A stretch of 64,000 bases of DNA, from NCBI GenBank assembly GCA_018711005.1, contig DVIT01000002.1:1-64000 (forward strand), read 5' to 3'. Position numbers and translations under genes: made by a program. The notes under the pieces were generated by a model. That model searched no databases, was not told the origin of the DNA, and saw only the letters and a list, made by a program, of their open reading frames with translations. Origin of the DNA: Candidatus Scybalocola faecigallinarum (GTDB lineage: Bacteria; Bacillota; Clostridia; Lachnospirales; Lachnospiraceae). This document shows, one piece after another, positions 29,353-38,008 of this stretch (its first letter is position 1; each line of letters starts with the position of its first letter).

Positions 29353-30282
29353 TTAATCCTTTTTCAGGAAGTTATGCTCCAGCTTTGCATAAAAATCTTC
29401 CATAGTCAAACGGGCATCCAGGGTATGATATACACGGATGGGACGGTTATTTTGTCCGTGGATATACATCATTTCCTGACTGATGGCAGGCGCCGGAACC
29501 CAGTCATAATTCATACGTTCGCTTTCTTCCAGGAGCACGGTTACGGTTCCCTGATCGCCAAGGCCCCAGCTCTCCCCATGTGGCCAGAAGGTAATATCCG
29601 CGCATTTATCGTTAAATGCCACCATCTGTTCAAACAGATATTTACCGATCTCTCCACAGGGTTTTACTCTCCGTGAAAGCTCTGTTAAGGAAACGGCGAT
29701 CTGCTTGTATACATTAATAGGGATCTGCCACAAAGGCATCTTGGATCTGAATACCACATTGGCTGCGTTAATATCCTGGAAAAGATTGAACTCCCTGCAG
29801 CCACCCGGATACTTGCCGCCGCCGATCCATATGGCAGTCATGCGCTCACAGATTTCCGGTTTTAATAAAATTGCAGAAGCAAGGTCGGTGAGACAGCCCA
29901 GGAATACAGCAAACAGGGGATGCTCGTCATCCTTCATGGCTTCTTCAATAATACACCGGGCGCCCTCTGACTCAATCGGTGTGTCCTCGTCAGGTATAGG
30001 GCCTGTGGCGCCTGTAAACACCTTATCCTTATACTCATCCTCAATACCCATAAGGGAAAGTACCTTAAAAATCTCATCACGGCTGGCATAAACCGTATTT
30101 CCCGGGCCGTATTCCTGGGGATTTTTCTCAAAATGTCCGGCCACGATGCCTTTGATCATAAACTTTGGCGTCATCAGATGATGGGCCAGAGCATACTGGT
30201 CGTCAGCCTCGTTTTTACAGTCTGTATGGACAATGAGACGGATCTTTTTCTTTTCCGGTACTTTAAAATCATATTCAAACAT
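29353..30282 (-). CDS. Nucleoside hydrolase-like protein with variant metal motif
   Basis: A 309-residue protein of the ribonucleoside hydrolase fold. Ordinary members begin with an Asp-rich calcium site of the DTDxGxDDA kind. Here the equivalent is HTDCKNEADDQYALAHHLMT (about 19-38), which keeps the acidic positions but has CKNEA in place of the glycine turn. Later landmarks persist: FLGCLTDLASAILLKP, IWIGGGKYPGG and NLFQDINAANVV (the second metal/ribose region). It is the fifth gene of the isomerase-transketolase-kinase operon, which suggests release of a sugar from an N- or O-glycoside for that pathway (inference). AGGAGGAGG precedes the ATG. No signal peptide. Confidence 0.8.
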   Translation of the reverse strand: MFEYDFKVPEKKKIRLIVHTDCKNEADDQYALAHHLMTPKFMIKGIVAGHFEKNPQEYGPGNTVYASRDEIFKVLSLMGIEDEYKDKVFTGATGPIPDEDTPIESEGARCIIEEAMKDDEHPLFAVFLGCLTDLASAILLKPEICERMTAIWIGGGKYPGGCREFNLFQDINAANVVFRSKMPLWQIPINVYKQIAVSLTELSRRVKPCGEIGKYLFEQMVAFNDKCADITFWPHGESWGLGDQGTVTVLLEESERMNYDWVPAPAISQEMMYIHGQNNRPIRVYHTLDARLTMEDFYAKLEHNFLKKD

Positions 30283-30318
30283 GAAATAACCTCCTCCTGT
30301 ACATTCCGTGTCTTTGCA

Positions 30319-31800
30319 TTAATGGGTCAATACCTTTTGTACAGCCTGCTTCCATCCGTTATACTTATCCTGGCGGACGGATTCCTCCATCTTCGCCTCA
30401 TATTTTTTCCGTTTCAGCAGGTCAAAAATATCTGTATCGTAAACGCCAAGGCCAAAGCCTGCCGCATAAGCGGCTCCCATACAGGACAGGGCTTCTGAAT
30501 CCGGCACAAGGACATGCGCATTTAAAATGTCGCTTTGGAACTGCATCAGGTAAGGATTTTTCGTAGGACCGCCGTCCACCCGCAGCTCCTGTACCGGAAT
30601 GCCTGCATCCTGGCTCATGGCTGTGATCACATCGGTGATCTGGTAAGCAATACACTCAATACATGCCCGGATGATCTCTGCCTTGCCTGTGGTGCGGGTA
30701 ATGCCTGTAAGCATTCCCTGAGCCTCGCTGTCCCAGTAAGGCGCCCCAAGGCCGGTAAATGCCGGGATAAAGTATAAATGATCATCAGAATGAGCCTTTT
30801 GGCACCACTCTCCCGTTTCTCCGGGATTTTGGATCAGCTGAACATCATCCTTAAGCCAGGTGATCACCGCTCCGGTGTAATTAATGTTGCCTTCCAGCAC
30901 ATATTCCACTTTGCCGTTCAGCCCCCATGCCAGGGATGTAACAACGCCATGGGTAGAAAGGATGGGCTTTTGGCCAATGTTCATCATAATGGATGAACCG
31001 GTACCGTATGTGGTCTTGATCATGCCCGGATGGATACAGCCCTGTCCCAGCAGTGCGCCGTGGGAATCTCCAAGAACGCCGTGGATGGGAACCGGTGTAT
31101 CTAAAAGGCCTTCAAAATCCGTTTCTCCAAAGCAGCTGTCAGAGAAGCATACCTGAGCCAGATCTTTGGGATCAATGCCAAATGCTGCACAGATCTCCTC
31201 ATCCCACTTTAAATCAAAAATATTAAACAGCTGTGTGCGGGACGCATTGGAATAGTCAGTTTTATAAGATTTACCGCCGGTCAGGCAGTAGATCAGCCAT
31301 GTATCAATGGTACCAAAGCACACCTCATGACGGGCAGCTGCATCCTTTGCGCCTTCCACATTTTCCAGCAGCCAGGCAAACTTGGATGCCGGAAAATAAG
31401 GTGAAAGCTTCAGTCCGGTCTTTTTGTATACCGGATCTGCCATGCCTGCGGCCTCTGCCTTTGCGCAAATGTCCACAGCTCTGGAACACTGCCATACAAT
31501 GGCATAGTCCAATGGCTTTCCTGTGGTTTTATCCCAGATCAGGGAAGTTTCCCGCTGGTTGCTGATGCCCACGCCAATGATGGCATTTTTGTCAATGTCG
31601 TTTTCTTCCAGCAGGGCTTTAACAACAGCGATGGTATTGTGATAAATTTCCATAGCATCGTGAGAAACCCACCCGTTTCCGTCAACAATCTGACGGTGGG
31701 GAATATCCTTGCGGGCAGCAATGGCGCCTTTTTCATCAAAGAGCATGCCCTTGGTGCCCTGGGTACTCTGATCAATGCCGATAATATATTTTCCTGACAT
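30319..31800 (-). CDS. FGGY-family carbohydrate kinase
   Basis: A 493-residue sugar kinase with both actin-like FGGY domains. The N-terminal phosphate loop reads IGIDQSTQGTKGMLFDEKG, the substrate domain contains ISNQRETSLIWDKTTGKPL, the second loop is TYGTGSSIMMNIG, and the C-terminal signature region is VDGGPTKNPYLMQFQSDIL. It resembles glycerol kinases in places, but its operon (aldose isomerase, split transketolase) argues for a ketose substrate such as a pentulose. An automatic glycerol kinase label should be doubted. Start 31800 is preferred over ATG 31806, which lies against the AAGGAG. It is 11 bases from the transketolase gene upstream. Confidence 0.88.
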   Translation of the reverse strand: MSGKYIIGIDQSTQGTKGMLFDEKGAIAARKDIPHRQIVDGNGWVSHDAMEIYHNTIAVVKALLEENDIDKNAIIGVGISNQRETSLIWDKTTGKPLDYAIVWQCSRAVDICAKAEAAGMADPVYKKTGLKLSPYFPASKFAWLLENVEGAKDAAARHEVCFGTIDTWLIYCLTGGKSYKTDYSNASRTQLFNIFDLKWDEEICAAFGIDPKDLAQVCFSDSCFGETDFEGLLDTPVPIHGVLGDSHGALLGQGCIHPGMIKTTYGTGSSIMMNIGQKPILSTHGVVTSLAWGLNGKVEYVLEGNINYTGAVITWLKDDVQLIQNPGETGEWCQKAHSDDHLYFIPAFTGLGAPYWDSEAQGMLTGITRTTGKAEIIRACIECIAYQITDVITAMSQDAGIPVQELRVDGGPTKNPYLMQFQSDILNAHVLVPDSEALSCMGAAYAAGFGLGVYDTDIFDLLKRKKYEAKMEESVRQDKYNGWKQAVQKVLTH

Positions 31801-31811
31801 TGCCATTCTCC

Positions 31812-32747
31812 TTACTCTGCCAGCATTTCCTTAGCTTTATTAGCGATGCCTTCAGCGGTCAGGCCATAGTAGCCAAACACTTCCTGTGATGTTCCTGTGA
31901 TCACAGGGGCATCCGGCAGGGACATGTTCCAAACCTTTTTCGGGCATTCTCTGGATACGACCTGAGCCACCATAGAGCCAAGTCCGCCAAACGGAGAATG
32001 TTCTTCAACCGTAAGCACTGCTTTAGCGTTAGATGCTGCTTTAACTACAGCAGCTTCATCCATAGGCTTTACACAGTACATATCAAGCACTGTGGCATGA
32101 ATGCCTTCTTTTTCCAAAAGAGCGGCTGCGTCTTTGGCAGGTTTTACCATTTCGCCGCAGGCGATAATGGCAATGTCTTCGCCTTCACATAAAACAGTAG
32201 CTTTATCTAATTCAAAAGGCACATTTCCTTCTTCATATACCGGGTCAACAGCGTTGCGGCCCACACGGATATAGGCAGGCTTCTCATCCTGCAGCAGAGC
32301 CTTTGTCAGCTCCTTTGTCTGAAGATGGTCGCTGGGGATATATACACGCATATTTGGAATAGCGCTCATAGCTGCAATATCCTGTGCAGAATGATGGCTC
32401 ATGCCAAGAGCGCCGTAGCTGACGCCGCCGCTGATACCGATGAGCTTTACATTTGTATTGGAATAAGCCACATCGATCTTGCACTGCTCATAGCTGCGGG
32501 CAGACAGGAAGCATGCCGGAGATACGGCGTAAGCCTTTTTGCCGCACTTTGCAAGGCCGGCAGCAATACTTACAAGGTTCTGCTCGGCAATACCGGTTTC
32601 TACAAACTGCTGGGGATATTCATTGGCAAAGGGTGTGAAAGAACCGCTGCCTCTGGAGTCGCTGCACAGAGCCACAATATTTTTATCCGTTTTAGCTGCT
32701 TCCATTAAAACTTCACAGATCATCTGTTTATTGGCAATTTTACTCAT
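31812..32747 (-). CDS. Transketolase, C-terminal subunit
   Basis: A 311-residue protein that corresponds to the pyrimidine-binding and C-terminal domains of transketolase. The catalytic Glu region is FVETGIAEQNLVSIAAGLA (about 48-66), with HHSAQDIAAMSAIPNMRVYIP downstream and an IACGEMVKPA-type C-terminal domain. It should pair with the product of the overlapping upstream gene to form a two-subunit thiamine diphosphate enzyme that moves two-carbon ketol units. In this operon the donor is expected to be the ketose phosphate made by the FGGY kinase. The start overlaps the upstream stop by four bases (ATGA), which fits equimolar synthesis. Confidence 0.93.
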   Translation of the reverse strand: MSKIANKQMICEVLMEAAKTDKNIVALCSDSRGSGSFTPFANEYPQQFVETGIAEQNLVSIAAGLAKCGKKAYAVSPACFLSARSYEQCKIDVAYSNTNVKLIGISGGVSYGALGMSHHSAQDIAAMSAIPNMRVYIPSDHLQTKELTKALLQDEKPAYIRVGRNAVDPVYEEGNVPFELDKATVLCEGEDIAIIACGEMVKPAKDAAALLEKEGIHATVLDMYCVKPMDEAAVVKAASNAKAVLTVEEHSPFGGLGSMVAQVVSRECPKKVWNMSLPDAPVITGTSQEVFGYYGLTAEGIANKAKEMLAE

Positions 32748-33571
32748 GCTTCCAACGCCTCCTTAGCTGCTTTAAGATCTTTCATAATGGTCTCATATTC
32801 TTCCTGAGTAGGAACTTTGTGATGCCATGCGGCTTTATTTTCCATAATGGATGAGCCTTTGCCCTTAACGGTATTGGCAATAAGCACTGTGGGCTGTCCC
32901 TTAACGGTCTTTGCTTCTTCAAATGCAGCATGGAGCTGGTCAATATCATTGCCGTCAGCCACATCGATCACATGCCAGCCAAAGCTCTTAAAACGCTCGT
33001 GAAGATCATCGTGGCCCATGACATCTTCTGTATTTCCGGAAATCTGAAGACGGTTGCGGTCAACAACAGCGCATAAATTATCCAGCTTGTACTGATGAGC
33101 AGCCATAGCGCCCTCCCATACAGAGCCTTCAGCCAGCTCGCCGTCACCCATTACCACATAGACCCGGCGGGACTTGCCGTCCATTTTGGCTGCCAGAGCC
33201 ATGCCGATGCAGACCGGAAGGCCGTGGCCTAAAGATCCGGAGTTCATTTCAATACCGGGAAGCTTGTTGTTGGGATGCCCGATATACGGAGAACCGAATT
33301 TGCTGAACCGGGCAAGAATATCCTCCTTGTCCAGGAATCCCTTCTTAGCCAGAACCGCATAATATGCTTCCATGGAATGACCCTTGCTCAGGACGAACAG
33401 GTCTCTGTTCTCATCATCCACCATATCCGGCCCAACATTCATCTGATCAAAGTAAAGCTCTGTCAGGACTTCCATAACGCTCATGTCACCGCCGATATGT
33501 CCGCCTTTTCCGGCCATGATAATATCTACAACATCCTGTCTGAGCTCATATGCCAATGCTTTTAAATTCAT
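32744..33571 (-). CDS. Transketolase, N-terminal subunit
   Basis: A 275-residue protein matching the thiamine-diphosphate-binding half of transketolase. The TPP motif GDGELAEGSVWEGAMAAHQY (about 142-161) is followed by VVDRNRLQ. The N-terminal GHIGGDMSVMEVLTELYF and LSKGHSMEAYYAVLA hold the usual substrate histidines. ATG 33571 is used; an in-frame GTG at 33580 touches the AAGGGAA and cannot be served by it. It lies 23 bases after the isomerase gene. Split transketolases of this type occur in dedicated sugar operons (for example apulose-4-phosphate transketolase) as well as in central metabolism; here the context favours a dedicated role. Confidence 0.93.
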   Translation of the reverse strand: MNLKALAYELRQDVVDIIMAGKGGHIGGDMSVMEVLTELYFDQMNVGPDMVDDENRDLFVLSKGHSMEAYYAVLAKKGFLDKEDILARFSKFGSPYIGHPNNKLPGIEMNSGSLGHGLPVCIGMALAAKMDGKSRRVYVVMGDGELAEGSVWEGAMAAHQYKLDNLCAVVDRNRLQISGNTEDVMGHDDLHERFKSFGWHVIDVADGNDIDQLHAAFEEAKTVKGQPTVLIANTVKGKGSSIMENKAAWHHKVPTQEEYETIMKDLKAAKEALEA

Positions 33572-33594
33572 ATCCTGCACTTCCCTTCTCTATA

Positions 33595-34995
33595 TCATTC
33601 TCCGCGGAGATATGCCTTTACATCTTCTTCAATAGGATCGTAGAAATCCGGTTTAACACCAATATATTTACATGCCTCATACAGCACCGGAACAACGTTT
33701 TTATGGATACCTACGCAGTGATGGATATATGGTCCTTCCACGATCTTTGCTTCCAGACGTTTGATATTTTCCACTTCTACCCAAAGATAAGTTCCCATAC
33801 ATGTCGGGCCGTCAACACCTTTGGCATTTCCAAGAAGCAGGGAATACTCGCCGTTGTCGCCGTCAAAGCGGCAAAGGGTTACATCGCCGTGCTTTGCCTC
33901 GGCAGTCAGGCTGCCCGGATGGTCAAAGGCCAGAGGATAGGTAAGCTGCGGTTTTTCTTTGGCAACAGACATTGGCCATGGTCCGCAGTGCTGGAGCAGC
34001 TCGCCGTTTTCAATATCCGGATGACGAATCGTCCAGTCTGCAAAGAAGCTGCGCATCTCGTCCATGCCGGCTGCTTCCACCATAAGAGCTGTAATCGCGC
34101 CGTGAATATCCGTTTCACATACAACAGGAATACCGCGCTCATTTAAGATGGCATTGGCTGCACATGGCATAATGCCGATCTCTGTCTGAAGTGCGTTCCA
34201 GCACTGGATGGCAGCGGCCTGGCATCCGTACTTAGCTACAAGATCTTCCATGGCAAGGGCAAGGGCTGCCACCATTTCTGTTTCGTTTTCTTTGATCTTG
34301 ATCTCCATGTTTTCCCCAATATATGCCACCATCTGGGCCATACGCCGGGAATCCTGCTTAACGGTCTTGATCTGCTCAGTCAGCTCGGTCATAGGCACCG
34401 GAGACAGCTGGATGTTAAATTTCTCCAAAAGCTCGCCTTCGTTGCACATGGTAGTCCAAAATTCAAAAGGCCGTGTGGAAATCTGAAGGATACGGATATT
34501 TTTAAATGTCTTAACAACATTACATACAGCAAGGAAATCTTTTACTCCCCGTTCAAAAACCGGATCATTTAATCGACAGTTGGTCAGATATGTAAAAGGC
34601 ACGCGGAAGCGGCGAAGCACCTTTCCTGTAGCAAACAAACCGCACTGGGTATCGCGGAGACGGACACCGTTTTCATCCGGACGCTCATCCAATGGTCCCC
34701 ATAAAAGCACAGGCACATCCAGCTTCTTTGCAAGACGGGCACAGACAAACTCAGTACCGAAGTTGCAGTGAGCCAAAAGCAGGCCGTCCACACCTTCTGC
34801 TTTAAATTTTGCTACGATCTTATCTACATCGTTGTCATCGTAAAGCAGGCCTTCTTCGTTAATGTCTGTAATGTCCACAAAATCCACACCCAGCTCTTTC
34901 AGCCGGTCTGCTGTCAGCCCTCGGAACTTAATCGCGTCCGGCGCGCTGAAAATGCTTCTTCTTGTAGGTGCATAGCCCAACTTAATTTTTTTCAT
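33595..34995 (-). CDS. L-fucose/L-arabinose isomerase-family sugar isomerase
   Basis: A 466-residue member of the FucI/AraA-like superfamily, shorter than E. coli FucI (591 aa). It interconverts an aldose and a ketose with a divalent metal. Likely metal ligands lie in CWNALQTEIGIMPCAANAIL (Glu) and CETDIHGAITALMVEA (Asp), with a late His in YIHHCVGIHKN. N-terminal landmarks are LGYAPTRRSIFSAPDA and DGLLLAHCNFGTE. The family includes enzymes for fucose, arabinose and uncharacterised sugars, so substrate is open; the operon suggests an aldopentose or branched pentose. GGAAAGGAGCTCTC precedes the ATG. First gene of the LacI-controlled operon. Confidence 0.85.
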   Translation of the reverse strand: MKKIKLGYAPTRRSIFSAPDAIKFRGLTADRLKELGVDFVDITDINEEGLLYDDNDVDKIVAKFKAEGVDGLLLAHCNFGTEFVCARLAKKLDVPVLLWGPLDERPDENGVRLRDTQCGLFATGKVLRRFRVPFTYLTNCRLNDPVFERGVKDFLAVCNVVKTFKNIRILQISTRPFEFWTTMCNEGELLEKFNIQLSPVPMTELTEQIKTVKQDSRRMAQMVAYIGENMEIKIKENETEMVAALALAMEDLVAKYGCQAAAIQCWNALQTEIGIMPCAANAILNERGIPVVCETDIHGAITALMVEAAGMDEMRSFFADWTIRHPDIENGELLQHCGPWPMSVAKEKPQLTYPLAFDHPGSLTAEAKHGDVTLCRFDGDNGEYSLLLGNAKGVDGPTCMGTYLWVEVENIKRLEAKIVEGPYIHHCVGIHKNVVPVLYEACKYIGVKPDFYDPIEEDVKAYLRGE

Positions 34996-35009
34996 GAGAG
35001 CTCCTTTCC

Positions 35010-35026
35010 GGGAAATTTAATTTCCC
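35010..35026. promoter_or_regulatory. Palindrome in the isomerase leader
   Basis: GGGAAATTTAATTTCCC is a perfect 17-bp palindrome (8-bp arms) that lies 14 bases before the isomerase start codon and abuts its ribosome-binding site. It could be an operator or a hairpin that limits translation. Confidence 0.4.
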
Positions 35027-35134
35027 TGTAAACATAAACGAAATGCATGAATAAATTTTTCGTTTTGTTATTTCTTTGTGCGTTCTATCTAATGTATGAG
35101 TTAAGTATAGCCCTTATTTGGCTTAATTTCATCA

Positions 35135-35202
35135 AATAATTAAGTAAAATTAACTTAATTATTCACTTAATTATTGATTTTCTTTATTAAATCATGCATA
35201 CT
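35135..35202. promoter_or_regulatory. Divergent operator and LacI-gene promoter
   Basis: AATAATTAAGT (35135-35145) and ACTTAATTATT (35153-35163) are perfect inverted 11-mers, and the second arm is repeated at 35165-35175. That third arm touches the predicted -35 (TTGATT, 35174-35179) of the lacI-type gene, which is 17 bases from CATACT (35197-35202). The site also lies just upstream of a minus-strand TATACT (35111-35106) for the isomerase operon. One repressor here could control both directions. Confidence 0.6.
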
Positions 35203-35291
35203 GTATTTAAGATAAAACCGCCGGCCCACAGCTCCCTTTAGGACGCCAGCGGCCGTAAGGAAAAAATACCAGCAAAGAAAGGATGACCGCC

Positions 35292-36323
35292 ATGAGTATT
35301 ACCGCAAAAGAACTTGCAAAGAAACTAAACCTGTCGCCGGCCGCCGTATCCATGGCCTTAAACCATAAGCCCGGCGTCAGCACGACTACCCGCCGCCTTG
35401 TTTTTGACGCTGCTGAAAAATACGGTTATGATTTTTCCCGCATTACTGAAAAGCATCCGGTTCCGGGTTCCATTTACTTGGTCATATATAAAAAGCATGG
35501 CGCTGTAGTAACAGATACGCCTTTCTTTTCTCAGATTTCAGAAGGAATTTCCCTGGAATGCAAAAGGCAGGAATATAATCTGAAAGTCAACTATATTTAT
35601 GAAGATGATGATGTGATCCAAAGACAGCTTGAAGATATGCGCAGCTCAGACTGCTGCGGTATGATCCTCCTTGGCACGGAAATGACAGACAGGGACCTGC
35701 GCCCGTTTTTAAAGCTGCCTTCCCCTGTAGTGCTCTTAGATACGTATTTTGAATCCGCTGCCTGCGACAGTGTGCTTATTAACAATGTCCAGGGCGCTTA
35801 TATGGCAACCTCCTATTTGATACAAAAATGCAGCTCTCAGCCGGGCTATCTGCGCTCTGCATATGAGATTTATAACTTTACCCAGCGCTCCGCAGGATTT
35901 TATAAGGCTATCCGTGCGGCCGGCATGTCCGCCTCCCAGTCCATTGTCCATGACCTGACTCCATCTGTGGACGGTGCCTTTGCTGATATGCTGGAGATTA
36001 TTAAAAGCGGCGAGCCTCTGGCCTCCTGCTATTTTGCCGATAATGACCTGATCGCCGTAGGGGCTGTCAAAGCCTTAAAGCAGCACGGGCTGCGCATTCC
36101 GGAGGATGTGGCCATCGTAGGCTTTGACAACCAGCCTATCAGCAGCGTGATCGAGCCCAACCTGACAACCGTCCATGTTCCTAAAAAGTACATGGGAGAA
36201 ACTGCCGCAGCCCGGCTCATTTCCCTGATCCATGATCCAAGCCAGCCTCCGGTAAAAACAGAAATCTCCACATCTTTAGTTAAGAGAAACTCTGTTCCAA
36301 GAGCCAAGCACGGAGGGATCTGA
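35292..36323 (+). CDS. LacI-family transcriptional repressor
   Basis: A 343-residue regulator. The N-terminal helix-turn-helix and hinge helix are clear (TAKELAKKLNLSPAAVSMAL, then NHKPGVSTTTRRLVFDAAEK). The periplasmic-binding-protein-like core follows, with CYFADNDLIAVGAVKALKQH and VGFDNQPISSVIEPNLTTVH near the C-terminus. GAAAGGATG lies at proper spacing to ATG 35292; an ATG at 35283 is too close. It is divergent from the isomerase-transketolase-kinase operon and shares an AT-rich operator region with it, so it is the probable local repressor, induced by a sugar or sugar phosphate of that pathway (inference). Confidence 0.93.
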   Translation: MSITAKELAKKLNLSPAAVSMALNHKPGVSTTTRRLVFDAAEKYGYDFSRITEKHPVPGSIYLVIYKKHGAVVTDTPFFSQISEGISLECKRQEYNLKVNYIYEDDDVIQRQLEDMRSSDCCGMILLGTEMTDRDLRPFLKLPSPVVLLDTYFESAACDSVLINNVQGAYMATSYLIQKCSSQPGYLRSAYEIYNFTQRSAGFYKAIRAAGMSASQSIVHDLTPSVDGAFADMLEIIKSGEPLASCYFADNDLIAVGAVKALKQHGLRIPEDVAIVGFDNQPISSVIEPNLTTVHVPKKYMGETAAARLISLIHDPSQPPVKTEISTSLVKRNSVPRAKHGGI

Positions 36324-36393
36324 ACCCTCCAAAGCTTATCTGCTCCCCTGCCGGGTGTAACCTGTAAAATGAGTTCCCGGGCAGACGGAACTG

Positions 36394-37362
36394 TCAGCTG
36401 CCATTAAATATCTGCCGGACTGCCGCTTCATAGTCCGGCAGGTGCATTGCTTTTTTAATCTTTTTCATCGGTTTTTCATTGCCGGGGAAATAGCAGATCA
36501 GGTAAGACCATATCTCCTTCATTTTAAACAGGACATTTCGATCTCCGCTCATCGCCTGCCGATAGGTGTCATACAGTTCATTGTGAAAGGCAATGACCCT
36601 TGCCCGAACATCCGGCGACGGTGCGCCTGTGCAGAGGCCGACGCCCTCTTTTCCTTCTTCACATACATTCAGCTCCCATACCAGTGCCGGATCCATTAAA
36701 AGGCCACGGCCCAGCATGATCCTTTGGATCCGGGGATATTTCTTTGAAAAATCCCGGCATTCCCCGCCGGTAAACAGATCGCCGTTATAACATAAAACAT
36801 TTTTGCTGTGGTTTACAGCATAATCAAAATATTCCATCCTTGGGTGGAATTTATAAAAATCCTCCCGGATCCTGGGGTGGATAATCAGCTCTTCCATAGG
36901 ATATTTATTATAAATATCCAGCAGCCTGTAAAATTCATCTCCGTCATCTCGCCCCAGCCGTGTCTTAACCGATATTTTCATATCCGGTCCGCTAAAAATC
37001 TCATCAAGAAAACTGTCTAAAAGCTCCGGAAATGCAAGAAATCCCGCCCCTTTATTTTTCGAGGCCACAGTTCCTGACGGGCAGCCCAGGTTCAGGTTAA
37101 TCTCATTATACCCCAGCTGTTTCAGCTTTTTTGCTGTAGTTATAAAATCCCCCGCCTGATTAGTCAGGATCTGGGGCACCAGATAAAGACCCTCATTATT
37201 TTCCGGCAAAAGGTCACGCATTTCCTTTGTCATCACCTTTTTGCTCTGATTCGGAGAAATAAACGGGGCAAAATACTTTCGGATTCCGGGGAAATACTTC
37301 CGGTGAACCCGTCTGAATATATGATTGGTGATCCCCTCTAAAGGGGCAAAATAATAGTCCAT
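36394..37362 (-). CDS. tRNA-dihydrouridine synthase
   Basis: A 322-residue FMN enzyme that reduces uridine to dihydrouridine in tRNA D-loops. The N-terminal FMN barrel begins MDYYFAPLEGITNHIFRRVH. The catalytic Cys lies in NLGCPSGTVASKNKGAGFL (about 98-116). SVKTRLGRDD and LIIHPRIREDFYKFHPRMEY are typical of the YohI/DusC-like branch. The start at 37362 is chosen because GGAGG precedes it and the canonical APLEGIT begins six residues later. It is alone on the minus strand, convergent with the LacI gene and divergent from the SRPBCC gene. Confidence 0.93.
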   Translation of the reverse strand: MDYYFAPLEGITNHIFRRVHRKYFPGIRKYFAPFISPNQSKKVMTKEMRDLLPENNEGLYLVPQILTNQAGDFITTAKKLKQLGYNEINLNLGCPSGTVASKNKGAGFLAFPELLDSFLDEIFSGPDMKISVKTRLGRDDGDEFYRLLDIYNKYPMEELIIHPRIREDFYKFHPRMEYFDYAVNHSKNVLCYNGDLFTGGECRDFSKKYPRIQRIMLGRGLLMDPALVWELNVCEEGKEGVGLCTGAPSPDVRARVIAFHNELYDTYRQAMSGDRNVLFKMKEIWSYLICYFPGNEKPMKKIKKAMHLPDYEAAVRQIFNGS

Positions 37363-37534
37363 AGATACCTCCGCTGCAAGCATCATCGTTTTGCCGGGGC
37401 CGCACAAATCCCGGCCCGCCCCGACCTGCTACAACAGTATACATGGGCATGCCGGGATTTGCAAGGAAATCCTTTCATCTTTGGTCAAACCATGCTATAA
37501 TATGTTCATCAAAGCAAAGGAGGTCTGACCTGCT

Positions 37535-37930
37535 ATGGCAGAAGTCAATATTAAAGCATCTTTTCAATGTCCGGTTCAAAAAGTCTGGCAGACCGTGGTT
37601 TCACTGACAAATTATTCCTGGCGCCAGGAGATCGATCAGATCGAGATCGTGAAAAGCGGGAAAAAATATATTGAACACACAAAAAAGAGTAAGGACACAA
37701 CCTTTCGCATCACCAAAAGGGAAACCGGCCGACGCTATGAACTGAGCATGGAAAACACATGGATGAAAGGCCAATGGATCATGCTTTTTTCAGAGGAAGG
37801 AAAGTCCACTGCCCTTGACTTTACCATAAAGGCTGTCGCAAAATGGTACATGAAACCATTTGCCGGCTTTATTATCAAACGGCAGCAAAAAGCCTACATT
37901 CAGAATCTTAAGAAAGCTGTTGAAAAGTAA
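37535..37930 (+). CDS. SRPBCC (START-like) domain protein
   Basis: A 131-residue protein with the Bet v1/polyketide-cyclase fold pattern: ASFQCPVQKVWQTVVSLTNY at the start, a run of strands through the middle, and a long C-terminal helix (MKPFAGFIIKRQQKAYIQNLKKAVEK). Such proteins bind hydrophobic ligands in a helix-grip cavity; no ligand can be inferred. AAAGGAGG lies upstream of the ATG. It is monocistronic and ends at a strong bidirectional hairpin. Confidence 0.82.
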   Translation: MAEVNIKASFQCPVQKVWQTVVSLTNYSWRQEIDQIEIVKSGKKYIEHTKKSKDTTFRITKRETGRRYELSMENTWMKGQWIMLFSEEGKSTALDFTIKAVAKWYMKPFAGFIIKRQQKAYIQNLKKAVEK

Positions 37931-37952
37931 TTGCCGGTGCTGAACGCCGGAT

Positions 37953-38006
37953 AAAAAAAGATCATCCTGTGAAATTCAAAATCGGATTTCACAGGATGAT
38001 CTTTTT
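37953..38006. terminator. Bidirectional terminator between SRPBCC and rhaD genes
   Basis: GATCATCCTGTGAAAT (37960-37975) pairs perfectly with ATTTCACAGGATGATC (37986-38001), with A-run and T-run on the two flanks. Confidence 0.93.
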
Positions 38007-38008
38007 AC

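Noticed and set aside
30319..31800. Assignment of the FGGY kinase as glycerol kinase
   Set aside because: No glycerol facilitator or glycerol phosphate dehydrogenase is near, and the tightly packed partners are an aldose isomerase and transketolase subunits.
36304..36345. tRNA-like segment with GGATCTGAACCCTCC
   Set aside because: Only a six-base stem at the LacI stop codon; no acceptor, D or anticodon arms can be formed around it.
36394..37362. Longer start of the tRNA-dihydrouridine synthase at 37407
   Set aside because: The extra 15 residues lack similarity to the family, and the GGAGG lies directly before ATG 37362.
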